From positions 62,001-126,000 of the forward strand of contig NZ_JALIQS010000004.1 in the NCBI RefSeq assembly GCF_024704725.1: 64,000 nucleotides of DNA, given 5' to 3'. Source of the DNA: Shinella sp. CPCC 101442. GTDB lineage: Bacteria > Pseudomonadota > Alphaproteobacteria > Rhizobiales > Rhizobiaceae. The position numbers and the translations under genes were made by a program. Shown here in pieces: positions 46,995-57,314 of the stretch (within the stretch, counting starts at the first letter, position 1; every line of letters begins with the position of its first letter). The notes under the pieces were generated by a model, which was not told the DNA's origin, ran no database searches, and saw only the letters and a list, made by a program, of their open reading frames with translations.

Positions 46995-47758
46995 CCGATC
47001 CCCTCAGCGCCGAAGAGATCGACCGTTACCGCCGCCATATCGTGCTCGCCGAAATCGGCGGCGCGGGCCAGCAGAAGCTGAAGCAGGCCAATGTGCTCAT
47101 CGTCGGGGCCGGCGGGCTCGGCGCCCCCGTCATCCAGTATCTGGCGGCCGCCGGCATCGGCCATATCGGCGTGCTCGACGATGACACGGTGTCGCTTTCC
47201 AACCTGCAGCGTCAGGTGATCCACGATACCGCCGACCTGGGCGTGCCGAAGATCGAAAGCGCGGAAGCCGCCGTCGCGCGCCTCAACCCGCATGTGCGTT
47301 TTTCCGGCGTCGCCGAGCGGCTGACCGCGGAGAATGCGGCCCGGTTGTTAGCCGGCTATGATCTTCTCGTCGATGGCTCCGACAATTTCGATACGCGCTA
47401 CGCCTCCGCCGATGCGGCGGAAGCGGCCCGCATCCCGCTCGTGACCGGCGCCGTCGGCCGTTTCGATGGCTCGCTGACGGTGCTGAAGCCCTATGAGACG
47501 GCAGCGGATGGCCGCCTCAATCCCGGCTACCGCGATCTCTTCCCATCCGCTCCGCCGCCGGGCGTCGTGCCGGCCTGCGCGGAAGCCGGCATTGTCGGCG
47601 CGCTGACGGGCGTCGTCGGCACGCTGATGGCGATGGAGGTGATCAAGCTCGTCGCCGGCGCAGGCGAGCCGCTGGTCGGCCGCCTCCTGCTCTACGATGG
47701 TCTCGCCGCCCGGTTCGAGACGCTGAAATATGCGCGGCGCAAGGCCGCCGGCGCATGA
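46991..47758 (+). CDS. moeB: MoeB/ThiF-family adenylyltransferase, zinc cysteines absent
   Basis: A 255-residue E1-like enzyme that adenylates the C-terminal glycine of MoaD (or ThiS). The ATP site is VLIVGAGGLGAPVIQYL with DDDTVSLSNLQRQVIH; the catalytic cysteine lies in VVPACAEAGIVG. That is the only cysteine: the two CxxC pairs that bind zinc in E. coli MoeB are missing and the C terminus is short. The ATG overlaps the recF stop, and the gene overlaps the next one by ATGA. Its likely product role, molybdopterin synthesis, would support XdhB. Confidence 0.88.
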   Translation: MTDPLSAEEIDRYRRHIVLAEIGGAGQQKLKQANVLIVGAGGLGAPVIQYLAAAGIGHIGVLDDDTVSLSNLQRQVIHDTADLGVPKIESAEAAVARLNPHVRFSGVAERLTAENAARLLAGYDLLVDGSDNFDTRYASADAAEAARIPLVTGAVGRFDGSLTVLKPYETAADGRLNPGYRDLFPSAPPPGVVPACAEAGIVGALTGVVGTLMAMEVIKLVAGAGEPLVGRLLLYDGLAARFETLKYARRKAAGA

Positions 47759-48228
47759 CGGACATCGTCCGGCTCGGACAAGGCTTTACCAGATGGGAGG
47801 ATCTGCTGGCGCTCATCCTCGACGCCTTCGCCTCCATGGACGGCGTCATCGATCCACCGTCGTCTGCGCGCCTGCTGACACCGGCCTCACTTGCCGCGAA
47901 AGCATGCACGGAAATCGCCTACGCCGCCCTGGAGGGGCCAACGTTGCTCGGCTGCATCTTCTGCCGTCCGGAAGCCGAAACGCTCTACATCGGCAAGCTC
48001 GCGGTCGCACCGGCCTTTCAGGGCAGGGGCGTCGGGCGGCTGTTGCTGGCGGCGGCTGAAAGGGCGGCGCGGGAGCGGCAGCTCCCGGCACTTCGCCTCG
48101 AAACACGCATCGAGCTTGTCGGCAATCACGCGACCTTCGCGCGGTGGGGTTTCGTCAGGACGGCCGAAAACGCCCATCCCGGTTTCACCCGCCCGACTTC
48201 CATCGAGATGCGCAAGGTGCTGGACTAG
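47755..48228 (+). CDS. GNAT-family N-acetyltransferase
   Basis: A 157-residue GNAT protein with the acetyl-CoA motif LAVAPAFQGRGVGRLLLAAAE near residue 85 and a C-terminal HATFARWGFVRTAEN typical of the fold. It overlaps the moeB stop by four bases, so is the third gene of the recF-moeB operon. The acetylated substrate is unknown. Its stop overlaps the stop of the convergent dehydrogenase gene by 4 bp. Confidence 0.87.
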   Translation: MTDIVRLGQGFTRWEDLLALILDAFASMDGVIDPPSSARLLTPASLAAKACTEIAYAALEGPTLLGCIFCRPEAETLYIGKLAVAPAFQGRGVGRLLLAAAERAARERQLPALRLETRIELVGNHATFARWGFVRTAENAHPGFTRPTSIEMRKVLD

Positions 48229-49229
48229 ATCCGGCCCGGCAACACGCGGTCCGGCGGGCGGTGGCCGTCGAAGAAGGTTCTGATGTTGATGACGACCTTC
48301 TCGCCCATGTCGACGCGGCCCTCGATCGTCGCCGAGCTCATATGCGGCAGGAGTACGACCTTGCCGTCGGCTGCGAGCTTCAGGAGCTTCGGATTGACCG
48401 CAGGCTCGTTTTCGAAGACGTCGAGGCCTGCACCGGCGATCTTGCCTTCCTTCAGGCACTTGATCAGCGCCGTCTCGTCGATGATGCCGCCGCGCGCCGT
48501 GTTGACGATGTAGCTCGTCGGCTGCATCAGCTCGAGCCGGCGTGCGGAGAGCAGGTGGAAGGTGGCAGGCGTCGAGGGGCAATTGACCGAGACGATATCC
48601 ACGCGCGCCAGCATCTGGTCGAGGCTGTCCCAGTAGGTCGCTTCCAGCGCGTCTTCCGTGTCCGGACGCACGCGGTGGCGGTTGTGGTAGTGGATCGAGA
48701 GGCCGAAGGCCTTGGCGCGCTTGGCGACGGCGGTGCCGATGCGGCCCATGCCGATGATGCCGAGGCGCTTGCCCCAGATGCGGCGGCCGAGCATCCAGGT
48801 CGGCGACCAGCCGGCCCATTCGCCCTTGCGGTCGGTCAGGATGCGCGCACCTTCGGCGAGGCGGCGGGGCGCGGCGAGAATGAGCGCCATCGTCATGTCG
48901 GCCGTATCTTCGGTCAGCACGTTCGGCGTGTTGGTGACGGTGATGCCGCGCCTGGCGGCGGCCTCCACGTCGACATTGTCGACGCCGTTGGAAAAACAGG
49001 CGATCAGTTTCAGCTGCGGCCCGGCCTGTTCGATGAGGGCGGCATCGATCCGGTCCGTCAGCGTGGGCACCAGAACGTCGGCGCTCTTCACGGCGGCGAC
49101 GAGTTCCGGCTGGGTGCGCGGCGTGTCGTCGATGTTGAGTTCTGCGTCGAACAGTTCGCGCATCCGGGTCTCCACCACCTCGGGCAGGCGGCGCGTGATA
49201 TAGACCTTCGGTTTTTTCTTCTGCGTCAT
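48225..49229 (-). CDS. D-2-hydroxyacid dehydrogenase (glyoxylate/hydroxypyruvate reductase-like)
   Basis: A 334-residue NAD(P)-dependent enzyme. Rossmann motif LGIIGMGRIGTAVAKRAKAFG, catalytic Arg in CFSNGVDNVDVEA-linked region (NTARGGIIDE), Glu in DVFENEPAVN, and His in LLPHMSSAT. Closest in pattern to GyaR-type glyoxylate reductases, which would connect with the glyoxylate block at 8525, but substrate is not proven. Confidence 0.9.
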   Translation of the reverse strand: MTQKKKPKVYITRRLPEVVETRMRELFDAELNIDDTPRTQPELVAAVKSADVLVPTLTDRIDAALIEQAGPQLKLIACFSNGVDNVDVEAAARRGITVTNTPNVLTEDTADMTMALILAAPRRLAEGARILTDRKGEWAGWSPTWMLGRRIWGKRLGIIGMGRIGTAVAKRAKAFGLSIHYHNRHRVRPDTEDALEATYWDSLDQMLARVDIVSVNCPSTPATFHLLSARRLELMQPTSYIVNTARGGIIDETALIKCLKEGKIAGAGLDVFENEPAVNPKLLKLAADGKVVLLPHMSSATIEGRVDMGEKVVINIRTFFDGHRPPDRVLPGRI

Positions 49230-49411
49230 GGGATGTTCCGGCGTCCTGTTGACGGGTCCTTAACCAAGTTGGGCAAGGATTGCTTCATCAGGGGCATTTT
49301 CTACCAGACCCGGTCGCGAAGACAATCCGCCCGTCGTGCGGTCACCGCGATTTGCTACCGCTGACCGGCATGGCAGCCCGATGCCCCCTCAAAATCTTGT
49401 GCGGATCATCC

Positions 49412-49951
49412 ATGCGTAACCTTGTCGTGCGTCTCAGCCTTGTCGCCCTAGCGGGCCTCCTCGTTTCCGTTGCAGGCCTCCAGTCCGCCCATGCCCAGGC
49501 GGCCAAGGGACCGAGTGGCCTGCCACTGCCGCGCTTCGTCAGCCTCAAGGCGAAGAGCGTCAACCTGCGCGTCGGCCCGAGCGTCGACTATGCGGTGGCC
49601 TGGCGCTACCTGAAATCCGGCGTGCCGGTCGAAATCATTCAGGAATACGATAACTGGCGCCGCATCCGCGATGCGGACGGAACGGAAGGTTGGGTCAACC
49701 AGGCGCTGCTGTCGGGCGAGCGTACGGCCGTCACAGCGCCGTGGATGCGCGGCAAGGGGGAAAACATCTTCGTCAACATGCGCCGCGAAGGCATGCCCAA
49801 CGCGACGCTGATCGCAAAAATCCAGCCCGGCGTCGTCGTCAAGGTCGGCGAATGCAATGGTGACTGGTGCCGCGCCGAAGTGGACGGCACGGCCGGCTGG
49901 GTCTCGCAGAACGAGATCTGGGGCGCCTATCCCGGCGAAGCCTTCAAATAA
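49412..49951 (+). CDS. Secreted bacterial SH3-domain protein
   Basis: A 179-residue protein with a signal peptide (residues 1-28, ending SAHAQA) and two SH3-like repeats: SVNLRVGPSVDYAVAWRYL and NIFVNMRREGMPNATLIAK, each followed by a GW-type end (DGTEGWVNQALL, DGTAGWVSQNEIW). The type binds envelope or peptidoglycan partners. The start is at MRNLVVRL; 44 codons upstream are open but lack homology. Overlaps the adenosine-kinase-like gene end by 8 bp. Confidence 0.85.
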   Translation: MRNLVVRLSLVALAGLLVSVAGLQSAHAQAAKGPSGLPLPRFVSLKAKSVNLRVGPSVDYAVAWRYLKSGVPVEIIQEYDNWRRIRDADGTEGWVNQALLSGERTAVTAPWMRGKGENIFVNMRREGMPNATLIAKIQPGVVVKVGECNGDWCRAEVDGTAGWVSQNEIWGAYPGEAFK

Positions 49952-50936
49952 GGCCCAGCTTTTTCGCTTCCGCCGCCAGCGATTGCAGCGGGCGGGGGCC
50001 GACCTGCTGGATGACCAGGCCGGCGGCCAGGCTGCCGAGCCGGCCGCAATCGGCGAACGACCGGCCGGCCGTGTAGCCATAGAGGAAGCCGGCAGCATAG
50101 AGATCGCCCGCACCCGTCGTGTCGACGACGCTTGGAATCGTGATCGCATCCACCTTCGTCCGCTCGCCCTTCGTCAGGATGACCGAACCTTCCTCGCTCA
50201 TCGTCACCGCCGCAAGCCGGCAATCCTGTGCAATCTTCGTCAGGGCCTCTTCGAAATCGTCTGTCTCATAGAGCGCCAGCGCTTCCGCCTTGTTCGCAAA
50301 AACGATGTCGATGGTGCCCGAGCGCATCAGGTCCAGAAACTCGCCGCGATAGCGGTGCACGCAGAAACTGTCGGACAGCGTCATCGACATTTCGCGGCCA
50401 TGGGCATGGGCGATGCGGGCGCATTCGCGGATCGCATCCTTGGCACGCGGCGGATCCCAGAGGTAGCCCTCGAAATAGGTGACCTTGGCGTCCGCGACGA
50501 CCTGTTCCTCGACATCCTCGGGGCCGAGCTCGACGCAGGCGCCGAGATAGGTGTTCATCGAGCGCTCGCCGTCGGGCGTGACGAAGATCATCGAGCGGGC
50601 GGTCGGCGGCGTGCCGGCGAGCGGCTTCGTCTCGAAATGCACGCCCTGGGCGCGGATGTCATGGATGAAGATATCGCCGAGCTGGTCGTTCGCCACCTTG
50701 CCGAAATAGGCGGCCTTGCCGCCGAAGCTCGCCACGCCAGAGGCGGTGTTGCCGGCACTTCCGCCGGAGGCTTCGAGCGCCGGGCCCATGCGGGAATAGA
50801 GCAGTTCGGCCCGTTCGGCGTCGATGAGGTTCATCGCGCCCTTGATGATGCCATTGTCCGTGATGAAGTTTTCGTCGCAGCGCGCGATGATGTCGACGAT
50901 GGCATTGCCGACCGTCAGCACGTCGAATTTTGTCAT
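49944..50936 (-). CDS. PfkB-family sugar/nucleoside kinase (adenosine kinase-like)
   Basis: A 330-residue ribokinase-fold enzyme. The substrate lid region has SGGSAGNTASGVASFGGKAAYFG and the anion hole/catalytic Asp is in VVDTTGAGDLYAAGFLYGYT. Most like the adenosine-kinase-like PfkB proteins of rhizobia; phosphorylation of adenosine would link with purine salvage, but other nucleosides or sugars are possible. Convergent with the SH3 gene with an 8 bp overlap. Confidence 0.9.
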   Translation of the reverse strand: MTKFDVLTVGNAIVDIIARCDENFITDNGIIKGAMNLIDAERAELLYSRMGPALEASGGSAGNTASGVASFGGKAAYFGKVANDQLGDIFIHDIRAQGVHFETKPLAGTPPTARSMIFVTPDGERSMNTYLGACVELGPEDVEEQVVADAKVTYFEGYLWDPPRAKDAIRECARIAHAHGREMSMTLSDSFCVHRYRGEFLDLMRSGTIDIVFANKAEALALYETDDFEEALTKIAQDCRLAAVTMSEEGSVILTKGERTKVDAITIPSVVDTTGAGDLYAAGFLYGYTAGRSFADCGRLGSLAAGLVIQQVGPRPLQSLAAEAKKLGLI

Positions 50937-51003
50937 GCGGGGTATCCGTCTCGATTGGGTAAGAGCCGGTATTCGGTCTTAACGGATTTTCCGGCAGTTG
51001 GAA

Positions 51004-51040
51004 GAAAAAAAGCCGCCGCGCCGTTTCCGGCGGGCGGCTT
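51004..51040 (-). terminator. Terminator of efp
   Basis: On the minus strand, AAGCCGCC and GGCGGCTT form an 8 bp stem (plus an inner GCCG/CGGC-type pairing) followed by a run of seven Ts. It lies directly after the efp stop (51059). Confidence 0.85.
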
Positions 51041-51058
51041 CGCTGTCCGCAATGCGGA

Positions 51059-51628
51059 TCAGTCCTTGGCGCGCTCGACGTAGGAGCCGTCTTCCGTCGC
51101 GATGACGACGCGGGTGCCGGCCGAGATGTGCGGCGGCACCAGCGTGCGGATGCCGTTCGACAGGATCGCCGGCTTGTAGGAGGAGGATGCCGTCTGGCCC
51201 TTCACGACCGGTTCCGTCTCGGCGATTTCGAGCGTGACGTGGCGCGGCAGGTCGATGGCGATGGCGACGCCTTCATGCACCGACAGGATGACGGTCATGC
51301 CTTCCTGCAGGTAGGCCTTGAGGTCGCCGATGTCGTCGATCGACATGGTCAGCTGGTCGTAGCTTTCCGGGTTCATGAAGTGGTAGCCTTCACCATCCTC
51401 GTAGAGGAAGTTGTGCTCGCGGTCTTCGACGAAGGCGCGCTCGACCTGCTCGGTCGTGCGGTAGCGTTCGGAGACCTTCACGCCGTCGGAGATGCGGCGC
51501 ATGTCGACCTGCGTGACCGGCGTGCCCTTGCCGGGGTGGAAGTTCTGCGCCGTCAGCACGACATAGAGCTTGCCTTCGACCTCGAGGACATTGCCCTTGC
51601 GGACGGAAGAGGCGATGATCTTTACCAT
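51059..51628 (-). CDS. efp: Translation elongation factor P
   Basis: A 189-residue EF-P with the KOW-like N-terminal domain carrying Lys34 in NFHPGKGTP, the lysine that EpmA and EpmB modify with beta-lysine, and two OB-type domains. EF-P relieves ribosome stalling at polyproline. Start MVKIIASS; the frame runs on upstream into the antisense of epmA but is not real there. The epmA and epmB genes lie divergently at 51779, giving the enzyme set beside its substrate. Confidence 0.97.
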   Translation of the reverse strand: MVKIIASSVRKGNVLEVEGKLYVVLTAQNFHPGKGTPVTQVDMRRISDGVKVSERYRTTEQVERAFVEDREHNFLYEDGEGYHFMNPESYDQLTMSIDDIGDLKAYLQEGMTVILSVHEGVAIAIDLPRHVTLEIAETEPVVKGQTASSSYKPAILSNGIRTLVPPHISAGTRVVIATEDGSYVERAKD

Positions 51629-51778
51629 AAGTCTTCCTTGTAAGTGAATGGTTCGCGTCGTAGAGGACCGCCTGAGGACGCTTCCCGAACGCTGAAAATG
51701 CGTATTCGGGGCCGCAACTATCCTATATCCCGGCAAAAGACCAGTCTTCCCGCCGGTAAGGCCCAAGAAACCTGTCAT

Positions 51779-52843
51779 ATGAGCGCAGCAAGCCAAAAAC
51801 CCTCGCCCTGGTGGACGCCAGACGTCCATGCCGACCGTCGGCCGTTCCTGATGGCGCGGAACCGCATCCAGGCGGCGCTGCGCGGCTGGTTTGCCGCGCG
51901 CGATTTCATCGAGGTCGACACGGCGACGCTGCAGGTTTCGCCCGGCAACGAGGCGCATCTGCACGCCTTCCAGACCGAAGCCATCGGCCATTCGGGCGAA
52001 AGAACGCCGCTCTACCTGCACACCTCGCCGGAATTCGCCTGCAAGAAGCTGCTGGCAGCCGGAGAGCAGCGCATCGCCTGCTTCGCCCATGTCTATCGCA
52101 ACCGCGAGCGCGGGCCGCTGCACCATCCGGAATTCACCATGCTCGAATGGTATCGCGTCGGCGAGGCCTATGACGTGCTGATGGCGGATTGCGGGGACAT
52201 GCTGGCGCTTGCGGCGCAGATCACGGGTGTTTCCACGCTGACCTATCGCGGCGCCACCTGCGATCCGCAGCTCGCGCCGGAGCGGCTGACGGTGGCCGAC
52301 GCGTTTCGGCGCCATGCCGGCATCGACCTGCTTGCCACGATCGATCCGGACGGGTCGACGGACCGGGAATGTCTCGCCGCGGCCATGCGGGCGGCGGGCT
52401 TGCGTGTTGCCGGCGACGATACCTGGGCCGACCTCTTCAGCCGCGTGCTGGTGGAAAAGATCGAGCCGGAACTCGGCTTCGGCCGCCCCGCCATACTGTG
52501 CGAATACCCGGCCGCCGAGGCAGCGCTTGCCCGCCCCGCGCCGCACGACCGACGCGTCGCCGAACGCTTCGAGCTCTATGCCTGCGGCGTGGAACTGGCC
52601 AATGCCTTTGGCGAACTGACGGATGCCGCCGAGCAGCGCCGCCGCTTCGAACTGGAAATGGTAGAGAAGGCACGCGTCTATGGCGAGACCTATCCGCTCG
52701 ACGAGGACTTTCTCGCCGCCCTTGCCGCGATGCCCGAGGCGAGCGGCATCGCGCTCGGCTTCGACCGGCTCGTCATGCTGGCGACGGGGGCGTCGCGCAT
52801 CGACCAGGTGATCTGGGCGCCCGTCGCGGAGACGGCGCCGTGA
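51779..52843 (+). CDS. epmA: EF-P lysyl-lysine ligase EpmA (GenX/PoxA/YjeA)
   Basis: A 354-residue class II lysyl-tRNA-synthetase-like enzyme lacking the anticodon-binding domain. Motif 2 is [20 protein letters not shown] and motif 3 [15 protein letters not shown]. It charges (R)-beta-lysine and transfers it to Lys34 of EF-P. Start [12 protein letters not shown] agrees with homologues; 45 upstream open codons are discarded. The TGA stop overlaps the GTG start of epmB (GTGA). Confidence 0.95.
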   Translation: MSAASQKPSPWWTPDVHADRRPFLMARNRIQAALRGWFAARDFIEVDTATLQVSPGNEAHLHAFQTEAIGHSGERTPLYLHTSPEFACKKLLAAGEQRIACFAHVYRNRERGPLHHPEFTMLEWYRVGEAYDVLMADCGDMLALAAQITGVSTLTYRGATCDPQLAPERLTVADAFRRHAGIDLLATIDPDGSTDRECLAAAMRAAGLRVAGDDTWADLFSRVLVEKIEPELGFGRPAILCEYPAAEAALARPAPHDRRVAERFELYACGVELANAFGELTDAAEQRRRFELEMVEKARVYGETYPLDEDFLAALAAMPEASGIALGFDRLVMLATGASRIDQVIWAPVAETAP

Positions 52844-53895
52844 CGGCCGCGCGCAGCCTCTCCACCGTGGACGAACTCGTCGCCGCCGGCCTTGTGCGGG
52901 AAGACGAGCGTGCGCGGGCGGCGGCCGTCGCCGAACGATACGCCGTGGCCGTCACGCCGTCGCTCGTCGCGCTCATCGATGCCGATGATCCATTCGATCC
53001 CGTCGCCCGCCAGTTCGTGCCCGACGCCGCCGAATTGCTGACGCTGCCGGAGGAGCGGGCCGACCCGATCGGCGATCTCGCGCACAGCCCCGTCGAAGGC
53101 ATCGTGCACCGCTACCCGGATCGCGTCCTGCTGAAGGCCGTGCATGTCTGCCCGGTCTATTGCCGCTTCTGTTTTCGCCGCGAGATGGTCGGGCCGGACG
53201 GTCTTGGTACGCTGTCGCCCGCAGCGCTCGATGCGGCAATCGACTATATCGCCGGTCGCCCGGAAATCTGGGAAGTCATTCTGACCGGTGGCGATCCCCT
53301 CGTGCTCTCGCCGCGCCGCCTGCGCGACATGATGGAGCGGCTGGCCGCGATCACTCATGTGAAGATCGTGCGCTTCCATACCCGGGTGCCGGTTGTTGAT
53401 CCTATCAGGATCGATGCCGCACTCATCGAGGCGTTAAGAGCCTCCGGCAAGACGACATATGTGGCGCTGCACGCCAACCATCCGCGCGAGTTCACCGCCG
53501 ATGCTTGCGCCGCCATCGCCCGCATCGTCGATGCCGGCATGGTCATGATCAGCCAGACGGTTCTGTTGAGGGGCGTCAACGACGATGCCGACGTGCTGGC
53601 AACCCTGATGCGGACCTTCGTCGAGAACCGGGTGAAACCCTATTACCTGCACCATCCGGACCTTGCGCCCGGCACGGCGCATTTCCGTCTGACGCTCGCG
53701 GAGGGCCGTGCGCTGGTGGAGCGCCTGCGCGGCCGTGTTTCCGGGCTCTGCCAACCGGCCTACATTCTCGATATACCCGGCGGGCACGGCAAGGTGCGGG
53801 CGGATTCGATGGCCGTGGAAGAGGCGGATGACGGCTGTTTTCGCCTGCGCGACTTCCGTGGCGGGTCGCATCCCTATCCGCCGGAGGCGAGTTAG
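52840..53895 (+). CDS. epmB: EF-P lysine 2,3-aminomutase EpmB
   Basis: A 351-residue radical-SAM enzyme of the KamA family that makes (R)-beta-lysine for EpmA. The cluster motif is [14 protein letters not shown] (C-x3-C-x2-C), with the SAM-binding [13 protein letters not shown] and the PLP lysine expected in the C-terminal HGKVRADSM segment. GTG start overlapping epmA. No EpmC gene was seen nearby; it is not essential for function. Confidence 0.94.
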   Translation: MTAARSLSTVDELVAAGLVREDERARAAAVAERYAVAVTPSLVALIDADDPFDPVARQFVPDAAELLTLPEERADPIGDLAHSPVEGIVHRYPDRVLLKAVHVCPVYCRFCFRREMVGPDGLGTLSPAALDAAIDYIAGRPEIWEVILTGGDPLVLSPRRLRDMMERLAAITHVKIVRFHTRVPVVDPIRIDAALIEALRASGKTTYVALHANHPREFTADACAAIARIVDAGMVMISQTVLLRGVNDDADVLATLMRTFVENRVKPYYLHHPDLAPGTAHFRLTLAEGRALVERLRGRVSGLCQPAYILDIPGGHGKVRADSMAVEEADDGCFRLRDFRGGSHPYPPEAS

Positions 53896-53910
53896 GCCAG
53901 ACGGCCTCTC

Positions 53911-55938
53911 TCAGAACTCCTCCCAGTCCCCGTCATTGCCCTTGTCCTGCCGCACGCCCAGCGCTCCGGCGAGCTTTTCGCTGAGGGCAAGGGCGGGTGA
54001 GCCGACCGGGCGAGACTTGGTGGAAGCGGCCTTGATGTTCCACTGGCCCACGGATTTGCGGGTGACCGTCGCCTCCGGCACGACCGGCGGTGCCGGCGTG
54101 GAGGGGACGATGTGGAGATGCGGCGCCTGCATCGAGCGGCCGGCCGCCGTGCTGCCGCCGACATTGAAGCGGCCGATCAGCGCGTTCAGCGCCTGCACTT
54201 CCGAGGCGAGGCCGTGGCTTGCCGCCGTCGTCTCCTCGACCATGGCTGCGTTCTTCTGCGTGCCCTGGTCCATGGCGTTGACGGCCGTGTTGATCTCCTG
54301 AAGGCCGGTCGACTGTTCGCGTGCCGCCTCGACGATCGCCACGACGTGGCTGTTGATCTCCTGCACCTCGGTGACGATGGTCTGCAGCGCGCGGCCGGTA
54401 TCGCCGACCAGAGACACGCCGGTGCGCACCTGATCGCCGGAAGTGTTGATCAGCGCCTTGATCTCCTTGGCCGCCTTGGCGGAGCGCTGCGCCAGTTCCC
54501 GCACTTCCTGTGCGACGACGGCAAAACCCTTGCCCGCTTCGCCGGCACGCGCCGCTTCCACGCCGGCGTTCAGCGCCAGAAGGTTGGTCTGGAAGGCGAT
54601 CTCGTCGATGACGCCGATGATGCTGGTGATCTCGCTGGAGGACTTTTCGATCTCCTGCATGGCCGAAACGGCGCGGCGCACGATCTCGCCGGATTTCTCA
54701 GCCCCCGTGCGGGTGCGGCCGACCAGCGCGCCGGCCTCCTCCGCCCGCCTGGTGGAATCCTTGACGGTCGTGGTGATCTCCTCGAGTGCCGCGGCGGTTT
54801 CCTCGACGGCGGCGGCCTGCTGCTCGGTGCGGCGCGACAGGTCGTCTGCGGCCGCGCGGATCTGGCTGGCACCGGCATCGATGGCACGGGCGTTTTCACC
54901 GACTTCGCGCAGCGCATCGCTGAGGCGTGAGACCGAGGCGTTGAAATCCTCGCGCAGGCGGTCGAGATCGCCGTCGAAGGGCTTTTCGATCCGGCAGGTC
55001 ATGTCGCCGGATGCGAGCTTGCCGAGCGCGTCGGCGAGGCTTGCGACGGCCTCCTGCACGCGGCCGCTGTCGCGGGTGCGCTCGGCATCGCGCGCCTGGC
55101 GCTCGCCATCGGCGCGGCGGCGATCGTCCTCGCTCTGGCGCTCCAGGCGCTGGCGGTCGGCCGCATTGTCACGGAAGACGGCGACGGTGCCGGCCATCTC
55201 GCCGATCTCGTCGGTGCGGTCGGCATGCGGAATGGTGACGGCCGTGTCGCCTTCGGCCAGCCGCTTCATCGCGGCGCCGAGAGCGTTGAGCGGCGTCACG
55301 ACGCGGCGGTTGACGAGGAAGATGGCGGCAATGGCGAGGCCCATGGCCGCGGCAAGCGACGCCCAGGTCAGGGCGAAGGCCGAGCCTTCCTCGGCGCGGG
55401 CGGACAGGATCGTCTCGTCCGTCACCTTCTGGGTGCGGGCGACAAGGTCGTTCAGCGCGGCGGTGATCGCGTCGGCGCTCGCCTGCATCGCCCCCTTGTA
55501 GACTTCCAGCGCCGGCCCCTTGGCGGCGATGGCGGAGAACTGGATGAGCTTTGCGGAATCGTCGAGATAGGTCTTCAGCGTCGCCTTGATGCCGTCCACC
55601 TCCGTCTTCGTCGCCGCGTCGCCCGTATTGGCGGCGCCGTAGCTGTCGACCATGCCGGCAAAGGCGTCGCTGCGCTCTTTGATGCGCGCCTCGATACGGC
55701 CGATCTCGTCCGGATCCATCGATAGCAGGTGTTCGGAGTATGTCGCGTTCAGCTCGGAAAAGGCGTGGCTCAATTGCAGGATACGGCTCATCTGCGGCAT
55801 GCGATCCGTGCCGATGCGTTCGATATGGCCGGTCATCGCCGAAAGCGAGCGAAAGGCGACGGCGCCCTGCAGGCCACCCAGCACCACCATGAGGACGAAG
55901 AGGGCGGGCAGGAGCCTGCTGATCCGAACATTACGCAT
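53911..55938 (-). CDS. Methyl-accepting chemotaxis protein
   Basis: A 675-residue chemoreceptor. First membrane helix near residues 9-30, a 150-residue periplasmic four-helix sensing domain, second helix about 190-212, HAMP domain following, then the signalling domain with its tip [21 protein letters not shown], which is the canonical kinase-contact hairpin. The protein ends GNDGDWEEF, an xWxxF pentapeptide that tethers CheR methyltransferase. Ligand unknown. No other che genes nearby. Confidence 0.94.
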   Translation of the reverse strand: MRNVRISRLLPALFVLMVVLGGLQGAVAFRSLSAMTGHIERIGTDRMPQMSRILQLSHAFSELNATYSEHLLSMDPDEIGRIEARIKERSDAFAGMVDSYGAANTGDAATKTEVDGIKATLKTYLDDSAKLIQFSAIAAKGPALEVYKGAMQASADAITAALNDLVARTQKVTDETILSARAEEGSAFALTWASLAAAMGLAIAAIFLVNRRVVTPLNALGAAMKRLAEGDTAVTIPHADRTDEIGEMAGTVAVFRDNAADRQRLERQSEDDRRRADGERQARDAERTRDSGRVQEAVASLADALGKLASGDMTCRIEKPFDGDLDRLREDFNASVSRLSDALREVGENARAIDAGASQIRAAADDLSRRTEQQAAAVEETAAALEEITTTVKDSTRRAEEAGALVGRTRTGAEKSGEIVRRAVSAMQEIEKSSSEITSIIGVIDEIAFQTNLLALNAGVEAARAGEAGKGFAVVAQEVRELAQRSAKAAKEIKALINTSGDQVRTGVSLVGDTGRALQTIVTEVQEINSHVVAIVEAAREQSTGLQEINTAVNAMDQGTQKNAAMVEETTAASHGLASEVQALNALIGRFNVGGSTAAGRSMQAPHLHIVPSTPAPPVVPEATVTRKSVGQWNIKAASTKSRPVGSPALALSEKLAGALGVRQDKGNDGDWEEF

Positions 55939-56096
55939 GACAGTTCCCTGGCTGTTGGGGGCGACGGCACGGCTTCGTGCGGGTGCGCAAAAGTCTAGGG
56001 ACGGTCTTTTAACGTCCGCTTAATGCGACGTTCCGACCTCCTGCCTTGCCGGGTGCTTTTCCACACCCTACATGCGGTGGCGAACAGGAGTTTGCG

Positions 56097-56822
56097 ATGA
56101 TCTTCGACGCTGCCAGGCTTTCGCTGGCCAATCTTTTCGCCCCGGAAACGCGCGGCGTCTTCTGGAAGGTTCTGGGCCTTACGCTGCTTGCCCTTGTCGT
56201 CATCTGGTTCGGGCTTCGCGAAACCTTCATCGCCTTTGCCTGGCCGTGGCTGCAGGGTGCCTTCATGCCCGACCTGCCCGATTGGGCTGGCTGGCTCACC
56301 ATCGTCTTCGGCCTCATCGCCAGCATCGGACTGGCGCTTGGCCTTGCGCTCCTGCTCGCTCCCGTCACGGCCATCATCGCCGGCTTCTTCCTCGACGATG
56401 TCGCCGAGGTTATCGAGAAGCGCGACTATCCCACGGAAAAGCCCGGTATCGCCCTGCCGATGGGTCAGGCGATATCGGGTTCGATCAAGTTCCTCGGCAT
56501 CGTCCTTCTCGGCAACCTCGTCGCACTGTTCCTGCTGTTCATTCCGGGCGTCAACCTCGTCGCCTTCTTCGCGGTCAACGGCTACTTGCTCGGCCGTGAA
56601 TTCTTCGAATTTGCCGCTATGCGTTTTCGCTCGCCGGCCGAGGCACGGCTGTTCCGGTCCAAACATGCCGCGACGGTGCTGCTGGGCGGCCTGCTGATCG
56701 CGGCCTTCCTGGCGATTCCCATCGTCAACCTGCTGACGCCGCTCTTCGCGGCCGGCCTCATGGTGCATCTCCACAAGGCCCTGAGCCGCAAGGACCGGGA
56801 TTTCTCAGTGCGGCAGAACTGA
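56097..56822 (+). CDS. EI24/CysZ-like membrane protein
   Basis: A 241-residue inner-membrane protein with four to five hydrophobic helices ([74 protein letters not shown]) and the [16 protein letters not shown] motif of the EI24/CysZ family. E. coli CysZ imports sulfate, but alphaproteobacterial members may differ. AGGAG precedes the chosen ATG. It overlaps the convergent VOC gene by 18 bp. Confidence 0.85.
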   Translation: MIFDAARLSLANLFAPETRGVFWKVLGLTLLALVVIWFGLRETFIAFAWPWLQGAFMPDLPDWAGWLTIVFGLIASIGLALGLALLLAPVTAIIAGFFLDDVAEVIEKRDYPTEKPGIALPMGQAISGSIKFLGIVLLGNLVALFLLFIPGVNLVAFFAVNGYLLGREFFEFAAMRFRSPAEARLFRSKHAATVLLGGLLIAAFLAIPIVNLLTPLFAAGLMVHLHKALSRKDRDFSVRQN

Positions 56823-57230
56823 CGCGTCGTACAGCGCCGCATAATCGGCGCTCGGCGGGATCGGCTTGATCACGTCGAGCATCACGCCGTTCGGATCGGC
56901 GGTGATGAAGTGGCGCTGCCCGAAATCCTCGTCCCTGATCTCGCGCAGGATCGGCAGGCCGGCGGCGCGCACGGCATCGTAGACGGCGTCGACATCCTCG
57001 ACCTCGAAGTTGAGCAGCAGGCCGGAAACCTTGCCGCGCCCGATGGCGGGGATCGTCTCGTGGCTGCCGTCGAGCACCGCGAGCGTCACCTTGTCGTCCT
57101 CCTTCGACTGGAGATGGATGTACCAGTCGCTGGTGAAGAGGGCTTCGAACCGGAAATGCGTTTCATAGAACGCTGCCGTGCCGGCGACATCGTCGGTCAT
57201 GATCACGGGATAGTAGCTGGTCGTCTTCAT
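56805..57230 (-). CDS. VOC-family (glyoxalase/bleomycin-resistance fold) protein
   Basis: A 141-residue protein with the paired beta-alpha-beta VOC fold: [21 protein letters not shown] and the second half with [19 protein letters not shown]. Metal ligands typical of glyoxalase are not all visible. GGGAAAGAG before the ATG supports this start. It is divergent from a TetR gene across two operators, so is probably repressed by it; substrate unknown. Confidence 0.85.
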   Translation of the reverse strand: MKTTSYYPVIMTDDVAGTAAFYETHFRFEALFTSDWYIHLQSKEDDKVTLAVLDGSHETIPAIGRGKVSGLLLNFEVEDVDAVYDAVRAAGLPILREIRDEDFGQRHFITADPNGVMLDVIKPIPPSADYAALYDASVLPH

Positions 57231-57252
57231 CTCTTTCCCTTTCGTTCGAAAT

Positions 57253-57303
57253 AACATACAGTCTGTATGTTTTTATCAATTAACATACATTCAGTTTGTA
57301 TGT
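57253..57303. promoter_or_regulatory. Two TetR operators in the VOC/TetR spacer
   Basis: Perfect palindrome AACATACAGTCTGTATGTT (57253-57271) and ACATACA/TGTATGT arms at 57283-57289 and 57297-57303. The centres are 31 bp apart, about three helical turns. Both lie in the 84 bp between the divergent starts. Confidence 0.85.
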
Positions 57304-57314
57304 AAAGAGGCGAG

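Noticed and set aside
51629-52546. In-frame upstream extension of efp
   Set aside because: It is the antisense of epmA; EF-P homology begins at MVKIIASS and the length from there is normal.
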